A DNA stretch of 64,000 nt from Purpureocillium takamizusanense (lineage: Eukaryota; Ascomycota; Sordariomycetes; Hypocreales; Ophiocordycipitaceae), in the NCBI RefSeq assembly GCF_022605165.1, contig NC_063071.1, forward strand, positions 434,001-498,000. The letters are read 5' to 3'. A model generated the notes under the pieces. That model searched no databases. It saw nothing but the letters and a program-made list of their open reading frames with translations, and was not told the origin of the DNA. Shown here in pieces: positions 57,329 to 64,000 of this stretch (position 1 is its first letter; each line of letters starts with the position of its first letter). A program made the translations under genes and the position numbers.

Positions 57329-57765
57329 ATCTTAACCCTTTAATATACTTAACCCTTAATATATACTTAAAAACTTATCTTTAACCGTTTAATATACTTA
57401 ACCCTCTATATATACTTAAAATCTCTAATTTAACCCTTTAATATACTTAACCCTCTATATATACTTAAAAACTTATCTTTAACTCTCTAATTTACTTAAC
57501 CCTCTAGATATACTTAAAATTCTTTACTTAACCCTTTAATATACTTAGCCCTTTAAGTATACTTAAAAGCCTTTACTTAACCCTCTAATATACTTAACCC
57601 TTTAAATATACCTAAAATCCCTTACTTAACCCTCTATTATATTTAACCCTCTATATATACTTAAAATCCTTTACTTAACCCTCTACTATACTTAACCCTT
57701 TATATTTACTTAAAACTCCTTACTTAACCCTTTAATATACTTAACCCTTTAAATATAAGTTATAT
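57329..57765. repeat. 49-bp minisatellite, nine copies
   Basis: The TAATATACTT-type element recurs at 57341, 57390, 57439, 57488, 57537, 57586, 57635, 57684 and 57733, an exact 49-bp period. Each unit contains two CTTAACCCT words. Copies differ by point changes only. It lies within the AT-rich block. Confidence 0.92.
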
Positions 57766-57980
57766 TATTTATTATAAGTTAAGTATTAATATTAACTTAG
57801 CTATTAGCTATTATAATTTTACTTACTTTAAGGTAAGTCTATAATATTTAAGAAATATAATAAAGTCTTTTAGCTTATAATTATAATAAGGATTTATAAT
57901 AATTAAATATTATAGATTATTAAAAGTCTCTTTATTTATGATTTTTATATAAAATAAATACTTAATTTTTCTTAAGCTTA

Positions 57981-58200
57981 TTGTAATGAACGTACTATTG
58001 CATGCGAATATAGATAGTGAATTAGGTTACGTACGTAACGCGCCTAAACTATAGGGTATTAGAGCCCGTTTAGCTAGCGAACTAAAAGCTTGAACCTATA
58101 AGCTTTAGTCTTATAATACTATTACCCCTACGCTCGTCCGACTATACTATTGCTTCTCTTACTTAACTACTAAACTGATATCTAGCGAGTAAGCCGTTAT
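57981..58200. mobile_element. Possible mutated LTR remnant
   Basis: A less AT-rich island starting TGTAATGAACGTAC, with TACGTACGTAACGCG shortly after and a TATA-like run, set inside the AT-rich block. The TG start and composition recall fungal LTRs. No matching second copy, CA end or coding remnant was found in the window, so this is only a suggestion. Confidence 0.2.
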
Positions 58201-59107
58201 ACTTATATTATAAAGCTTTAATAATATAATTTTATAATAAATAACGCTATATATATATAATTAAGCTCTTTATAAGCTAATATATTACTAATATAGTTAT
58301 TGTTTCTTTTCTTTACTATAATATATTTATTAGCCTTTATAAAGTCTTAAATAGCTTTAATTTTAATATTTAAGCTCTTTTATAGCTTTAATCTAAATAA
58401 GGCTAATAGCTTAAAATATTCCTTTAAAGATAATATTATTAACATAATAAAAAAGGTATAAAAAAGCGGCTTAAAGTAATTAATATAAGGAATAGTCTTT
58501 ATAAATAACGGTAATTATAAATAATTAAAATAGCTTAAAAGATATAATAAAATATTATATATAAATGCCTTAATATATAGTCTTATAGTCTTATATATTT
58601 CGTATTATAGCTATTAGGGTCATAACTAGCCGCAATAAGCTATATTAAATTATATAGGAAATAGGCGTATATATAAGTTACCGAAGGCGAGTTAATCCGT
58701 CCTGCCTATTCGGGCTCGAAACATAGTGGGACTAACTCCGGAGGGCAGTAGGATTAAGCGCACCGACGGCGCCCCCAGCGCCGCAGGATGAGTGCATGTC
58801 CAGGTGCCGACCAATCAGTCGCCCACTCAGTGCTATCCACAAATAGCTGAGAAAGTCGGACCATAATTGATTCCTCGGGCATGAAGGAAACGCTTCAGGC
58901 ATAAAGAGAACGCGCTGCAGTTTTGAGACGCCATTCTGCCAGAGTCGACAGCAAAAGTCCTGTAACGCCATTCTCATCCCTTTCAAGAGCATACCGATCC
59001 ACAAACTGACATCTACTGCCTGTCAATCTTGATCCCTATCTGACCTCAGCCGGAGACCTACCTCTTCTCTGCTCGCTGTCCTTTCGCACGCCTAGCTAAA
59101 CGGTGTG

Positions 59108-59614
59108 ATGGATATAAATCGGGCCGAACGGCAGGCGAAGAGAGTCCTGATCATGGTGTCGCGGAGAAGCCCGCAGTGGGAGAAAGCGTGGACATTTCCC
59201 GAGGAACTAATTGTCATTGCACTGCGACTCGCACAGGAGAGCGGACTGCTTCCACAATGCGTGCAAGAGGACTCATCCGCAACCCGATTCCTGGCAAAGG
59301 AGAGGTGGGATGGTCGAACATTCATCGTGTTTGACGTCTATCACGACACCTACGACCCCGATAGAGCTCACATGCATGGCCAAGAAGATAACCTGCCTGT
59401 GATTGAGGTTTATTTGAGTCGAAAGGAGGTCGCGAGGATGGCGGGCAACCCGACAGCGAACAAGGTCAATGGCGACGTCAGAGCTCTCCATAATGCGACT
59501 GGTCCAGGCAGCCGACCGCCCTTTAGCGTTGACCACAGCGAAGGGAAAGTGCCCTTCTATAATAACCCGCGATCTTCTGAGTCATGTGGCGTAACGGGCT
59601 TGTCTCTCAGTTGA
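59108..59614 (+). CDS. Orphan hypothetical protein
   Basis: A single open frame of 168 residues; not recognised. The first 60 residues are amphipathic and basic (A-E-R-Q-A-K-R-V-L-I-M-V-S-R-R-S), followed by a mixed region with D-G-R-T-F-I-V-F-D-V-Y and a polar tail. No signal peptide, membrane segment or metal motif. It lies between the AT-rich block and a dead regulator gene, so it may be a relict, a fragment of a larger gene or a lineage-specific gene. Composition is like real coding sequence, but there is no independent support. Confidence 0.35.
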   Translation: MDINRAERQAKRVLIMVSRRSPQWEKAWTFPEELIVIALRLAQESGLLPQCVQEDSSATRFLAKERWDGRTFIVFDVYHDTYDPDRAHMHGQEDNLPVIEVYLSRKEVARMAGNPTANKVNGDVRALHNATGPGSRPPFSVDHSEGKVPFYNNPRSSESCGVTGLSLS

Positions 59615-59676
59615 ATATAGACGCCTAGCGACATCGCACTAGGGGGTGAACACTCTATAGAGCCGCCGCCGCCGCC

Positions 59677-61241
59677 ATGCCGACCTTCTACTCCATTCCC
59701 CTAAAAGTTTCGCCTACGACACCCCAGGTCTAGATCCGGGTGTCTTACGTGCCGTTACCGCAAGAAGAAATGTAACGAGACCCATGGGTGCTGCACGGCC
59801 TGCTGGCGAGGGAGACTCAATTGCCAGTGGCCGGATATTACCACCACCTCGGAAGACAGACGGCCTAAGCAACTGAACAACTCAGAAGCTCGGGGCATGA
59901 GTTCCACGCCGACCTCTACGAGCCTCGCCGTCACCGACTAAACTCGTCCCTGTCACTTGACTAGCGCATCGTCTCTTCTTCTTCGACGCTATATCACTGA
60001 AACGGCTGCTAAACTTGCGACGATAGAGTCGTTGATAGTTAATCCGTTCCTCTCTTGTGTGCTATCGGTCGCTTTCTCGGACGACACGTTGATGCATGTA
60101 GTCCTGGCTGTGGCAGGGGCTCATTTGCCATTCAAGGCTAGTGATGTAAGCGTTATTAGAGCTTCGACGCGGCAGCATTATGGTTGCGCCGTTCGAGGGG
60201 TATAGACCAATCTAGCAAACGGAGAGGCCGCGGGAGCGCAGCCTAAGGGACAACTACTCCTTGTCATTGCGTTGCTTTGCCATTATGAAGTATGTCGTAT
60301 CAGCAGAACCCTCAACCAGCTTGACCGCTGCCTGACCATTTGGGCCATGTATTAGGTCTTGGCGAACTCGCCGCAAAGTGCACTGTCCATACACCTCGGT
60401 GCCTTGCGACAGCTATTTCGTCGTCTTTCTTATGGTCACGATAGGTCAGAGAACCATATTCTTCAGCCAGACGAGCAGCTGGCCCTTGCGCTTGAGATAT
60501 ACTCTTTCCAAGTTCTCGTCCACAATACCGTCACTCCAGGCCCGAGAAACGGGGATGGTGTCACGGACGAGGCCGCCGTTACATCCCACTGCCCTCGCTA
60601 TCTGGATCCCCAATATGCCCTAGGCGGGATCTTTAGTGGCAGTCGTGGACTCGTTGACCTCATTCCGCGCGCGAAACGTTTTATCGTTGGCGCCTCGCCG
60701 AAGAAGCCCTCGGACTAACAGAACCAGCCCCCGAACTTGAAGATGCCACACACGACTTGCGACAGATTGACCGCTGGAGGGTAGAAGAAGAAAAGCCGTC
60801 TTCAGCACCAAGTCGGTCTTGTCATAGCGGCAACTATATCGGGAAGGCCCAGCAAAGCATGGCTGCCGAATGCCTTCGCCATGCACTGCACATTTACAGC
60901 CTTGCAGTCGTAGTAGGCTCCTCGCAGCTCTCGCCAATTACGAAGAACGAGGCCTTGGCCCACGCAAACGCCATGTTCGACCTGTCCATGTATTGGAGGG
61001 AGTACCGGCTTCTTCGAATACTCTCTGGGCCGTTACCATTGCGGCGTCTTGCTTGCTGGATGGTCGGCGCCGCCGACGATTAGCGGACAGACTGTCGCGT
61101 TCGGTCTTCAAGATGCAGCACCTCGTGTCTTGGAGCAAATTCCAGGAGTTGCTCTGGAAAGAATCGGACCCTCTCGTATGTGGACCTCATGGTTTACAAG
61201 CCGTTGCGGAAAAGTACGGCATGGCCGTGGCCATCCTGTGA
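59677..61241 (+). pseudogene. Broken Zn2Cys6 transcription factor (fungal_trans_2 type)
   Basis: Around 59733-59830 a zinc cluster is readable (C-L-T-C-R-Y-R-K-K-K-C ... C-x2-C ... C). From about 59970 a frame matches the second fungal regulator domain (R-Y-I-T-E-T-A-A-K-L-A-T, F-S-D-D-T-L-M-H-V-V-L-A-V-A-G-A-H-L). It then meets an in-frame TAG at about 60203-60205, and the same frame continues family-like sequence to a second TAG at about 60356-60358. The C-terminal part is in two other frames and ends with G-P-H-G-L-Q-A-V-A-E-K-Y-G-M-A, as in the family. Several stops and frame changes in conserved parts cannot be introns, so the gene is dead. It may once have regulated the neighbouring peptide locus. 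Confidence 0.8.
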
Positions 61242-61602
61242 CATTTCATTTTACGCGGAGACTTGCAGGCTTTGCTTGTAGAAGAGCATACGCCCTACCA
61301 TCTGGGTTGGCAAGTTTAGGTAGGAAAGTACAGTCATTGCTCTATATACCGAGTACTTCCTAGACTCCAGTCGGATTGCCGACAGGAGGATGCAATCACC
61401 ACGCCATCCCCGACGCCGTCTAGATGGATCCCACATAGCCCTCGTTGGCCGTCCTCTCCACATGCCGTGGATGTCATGTTCCTACGACCGCCGTCAGATC
61501 AGAATGCGAACCATCAAAGCCGCAGTTCCGCAGTGTGCCATGTCGTGAATATTGCGTTGTCTTTAATATTGAGTAGACGGTTATTTGCCCGGCAGTGTTT
61601 CT
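61242..61602. other. Convergent intergenic region
   Basis: About 360 bp between the pseudogene and MIM1. It marks the right edge of the accessory region. Nothing recognised. Confidence 0.45.
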
Positions 61603-62117
61603 CTACTCCAGGCTGGCGTAGTCGAGCAGTGACACACCCGGCTTCTCGCGCCGCTCTCTGACCTCGATGCCCGGACCGATGGCGTGCGCTCTCCGTCTCG
61701 ACGTGGGGAAAACCTTGAAGCAGTCAGATACAGCGCATTACAAAAACTGAACAGGAGTCGCTTGGCTCCCGTCAAGCCACGGCCGACGCCTTTCTCTCGC
61801 CCGCGAGCGTACTACCCAGCGCACGACGCTCATCTACTCACCTTGGTGCCGCCCCAGCCTAACCTAAACGCAGCCTCGTGGGCGAAAAGCTCTCCGAAGC
61901 CCAGCATCATGCCGTTGATGAAGGGGAGGAGCAGATTGATGGCGGCGCCGCGCACCAGCGACCACACGGTGGGGGGCTTGTAGAGGATGACGGGCGACCC
62001 CGAGGACGGCGGCGACGTCGACAGCTCCTCGCCGGGGGAGTACTGCTCGCTGTCGGAGTGCATCGTGATGCCGGACTCGGCGAGGTGGTGGTTGGACGGG
62101 GAGTCTTCGGAAGCCAT
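61603..62117 (-). CDS. MIM1: Mitochondrial import protein Mim1 (TOM13 family)
   Basis: Two exons (61842-62117 and 61603-61713) with a 128-nt intron (GTGAGT...TTCAAG) give 128 residues. After a Ser-rich cytosolic N-terminus comes the conserved core P-T-V-W-S-L-V-R-G-A-A-I-N-L-L-L-P-F, whose helix with G-M-M-L-G-F-G-E-L crosses the outer mitochondrial membrane. The second exon supplies the family tail, V-F-P-T-S-R-R-R and G-P-G-I-E-V-R-E. Mim1 with Mim2 inserts alpha-helical outer-membrane proteins such as Tom20 and Tom70. Reading the first exon alone gives a false ending inside the intron. Confidence 0.92.
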
Positions 62118-62641
62118 GGCCGCGATATCTGCCCCGCGGTCGTCGTCGTCGTCGTCGTCGTCGTCGTCTCGGCGGTTGGGGGCGGTCGGAGAGCCCAGAC
62201 GTCCACATGCCGGGGATCGTGAGCTTCGGGGGGCGGGCGGCAGCGGCGCAACAGCTGTTACGTAAGCATGATGCAGTGGTTCAGGTGCCGCACTGGCAGG
62301 CCCCGGCGACAGTGACGCGGTGGGCTGGGGAGCGCCACTTCACCCACTGCGAGTGAGCTTGTGTGTGCCTGGGGCTCGAGCTCTCCACTGCTGGCCCGAG
62401 CAGTGACCTCTACCCGCTGGAGCATGATGAGGTCGGCGCTGCCTGCTTTTGTGTTCTTGCAACTCGCATAAACCTACCGCACCCAACCCCATCCCCCCTT
62501 TGAAGCAGGAAAGTGTGTTGCTTCCTGCAACACAGCTCGCACTAGCTTCGTGATCGTCTCTTCCGACATCGTCAGCTTCTTGGAAAGCCCTGCACGCACC
62601 TCTCCAAGTCTGCGCGCCTCGCCCCGCGTTCACTCCCCGCC
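62118..62641. other. Divergent promoter MIM1 / Shp1-like with (GTC)n repeat
   Basis: About 520 bp. A (GTC)/(GAC) microsatellite of about ten units lies at about 62139-62168, close to the MIM1 start. Confidence 0.55.
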
Positions 62642-64000
62642 ATGGCAGACAGTGACGCTGTCGACAAGCAGAAGCTTGTCAAGGACTTTCGCTTGGCCAG
62701 CGGCGCCGCGGAAGACGTGGTGCGTACACTCTCTAACCATGTAAATGCGGTTCCACGACCCGTTACTGACATGGCTTTCCGCGCCTAGGCTGTCCAGTAT
62801 CTCGACGCACACAACTGGGACTACGTTACCGCCGTCGAGAGCTACTTTGCGGACGATGACGACAGGGAGGATGAGGGCGCAGCCGCCGGACCAGACTATA
62901 CCGGTCCTCGAACGCTAGATGGCCGGCCGGCGCCTCAGGCGTACCAGCGACCTGCCCGCGGCACCGCCGCGCAGCCCAAGAGGAAAGGCGTCGCGACGCT
63001 GGGCTCGTTAGGGGGCGGCTCCGCCCACCATCACGACGACGACGACGAAGATGATGACGACGATGAAGATGGCGACGACGATGGCCGAGGCAATCTTTTT
63101 GCGGGCGGCGAAAAGTCTGGTCTGGCCGTGCAGGACCCGAAGCAGCAGGAGGGCAGTGGATCGCGCGGCATCATCAACGACATCTTGGCCAAGGCGCGAG
63201 CGTAAGTGCCACTTGTTGTCACGGCGCCCGTTTACGATCTGGCTGACTCTCTTGCAGCAACTCTACGCGGCCTGAAACCGCCGATCCAGAGGCCGGCCCG
63301 TCCCGCCCGTCCCGGTTCCGCGGCACCGGCATGACGCTGGGCGGCGAGGGGATCGAGAGCCGCAGCATCCCCGACCCTCTCGGGCCCGCCCGCCCCAGCA
63401 ATGCGCAGCCCCAGGAGCGGGTGCTGCACATCTGGCACGACGGATTCAGCATCGATGATGGCGACCTGCGCCGCTTCGACGACCCGGCTAACCAGGCGGA
63501 CCTGGCTATGATCCGGTCCGGCAGGGCGCCCCTCCACCTCATGAACGTGCAGCACGACCAGCCCGTCGACGTCAAGCTCCACCAGCACGACAGCGCATAT
63601 ACGCCCCAGCCGAAGAAATACAGACCCTTTGGCGGGAGCGGACAGCGACTCGGCAGTCCCGTGCCAGGCGTGGGCGGTGGCCAGACGTCTACCCAGGCCT
63701 CCGCCGCGACGTCGAGCGCTGCCCCGGCCGCGACGACGTCCAACTCAGCCCCCACAGTGGACAGCGCGCAGCCGACCATCATGCTTCGCATCCAGATGCC
63801 TGACGGCACCAGGCTCCCCGCTCGGTTCAACACGACGCACACCATCGGCGATGTATACGGGTTCGTTCAGGGCGCATCGCCGGAGACTCGAAGTCGTCCC
63901 TGGGTCTTGGCGACGACGTTTCCCAACAAGGACCACACGGACAAGGACCTGGTGCTAGGAGAGGTTCCCGAGTTCAAGAAGGGCGGAACAGCCGTGGTCA
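62642..64000 (+). CDS. Shp1/p47-type UBA-SEP-UBX cofactor of Cdc48 (runs off the window)
   Basis: Three visible exons (62642-62719, 62789-63201, 63258-64000), partial at the 3' end. The N-terminal UBA-like helix bundle is cut by intron 1 and continues A-V-Q-Y-L-D-A-H-N-W-D-Y. A long acidic linker (a run of Asp/Glu) follows, then basic patches. The SEP domain shows V-L-H-I-W-H-D-G-F-S-I-D-D-G and R-S-G-R-A-P-L-H-L-M-N-V. After an Ala/Thr/Ser-rich linker the UBX domain begins (I-M-L-R-I-Q-M-P-D-G-T-R-L) and is cut by the window edge. Such proteins link the AAA ATPase Cdc48/p97 to ubiquitinated substrates, protein phosphatase 1 and membrane fusion. Confidence 0.93.

Larger units (their letters stand above)
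56969..58720. repeat. AT-rich, RIP-like block without genes
   Basis: The base composition drops abruptly from GC-rich to strongly AT-dominated just after the UstYa-family stop and recovers near 58700. No ORF survives. The sequence is full of TA steps, poly-T and poly-A, and it looks like transposon DNA mutated by RIP. It separates the peptide locus from the orphan ORF and pseudogene to the right. Confidence 0.8.

Noticed and set aside
57329..57765. Telomere or subtelomeric repeat array
   Set aside because: AACCCT words are present, but the true unit is 49 bp and core genes continue on both sides, so this is not a chromosome end.
1..64000. tRNA or rRNA genes
   Set aside because: No T-loop (GGTTCGAATCC-like) with matching acceptor stem and no rRNA core sequence was found on either strand by eye; a tRNAscan-SE run would settle it.

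Overview
The window is nuclear DNA of a filamentous ascomycete, most likely a Sordariomycete and probably of the order Hypocreales. The signs are GC-rich coding sequence, short introns of about 50-130 nt with GT-AG borders and CTAAC/CTGAC branch sites, Zn2Cys6 regulators, CFEM and UstYa-family proteins, and one sharply bounded AT-rich block of the kind left by repeat-induced point mutation (RIP). The species cannot be named from sequence alone. Gene models were joined by hand from reading frames and splice signals.

Region 1 (1-50.9 kb) is mostly conserved core genome. In order it holds: the 5' part of the iron regulator hapX (-), COG2 (+), mitochondrial ribosomal protein uL1m (-), cytosolic glutamyl-tRNA synthetase (+), a secreted SurE-like protein lacking its metal-binding motif (-), a bZIP factor (-), TAF11 (-), GTP cyclohydrolase I (+), a KDM5/Lid2-type H3K4 demethylase (-), Slx1 (-), Prp9/SF3a60 (-), a FAL1/eIF4A-III helicase (+), an 81-residue orphan with four cysteines (+), a double-CFEM wall protein with a His-rich stalk (-), a DOMON-cytochrome b561 protein (-), an NmrA-like reductase (-), a Zn2Cys6 regulator (+), the uracil-catabolism protein Urc4 (+) and Oxa1 (-).

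Region 2 (51.5-61.2 kb) is accessory and is the most interesting part. It looks like a small, apparently undescribed ribosomally synthesised peptide (RiPP, dikaritin/ustiloxin-like) locus. A tiny secreted precursor gene (53891-54344, -) carries three near-identical peptide units separated by Kex2-type Lys-Arg sites. Each unit sits in its own phase-0 exon, so the DNA shows an exact 120-bp tandem repeat made of about 60 nt of exon and 60 nt of intron. Divergently transcribed 1.4 kb away is a UstYa-family (DUF3328) enzyme with both HxxHC and HC motifs, the family that oxidatively cyclises such peptides. A flavin amine oxidase lies on the other side. Beyond the UstYa gene come an AT-rich RIP-like block with a 49-bp minisatellite of nine copies, an orphan ORF and the wreck of a Zn2Cys6 regulator.

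Region 3 (61.6-64 kb) returns to core genes: Mim1 (mitochondrial outer-membrane import) and the start of an Shp1/p47-type UBA-SEP-UBX cofactor of Cdc48. No rRNA, tRNA or CRISPR was found.
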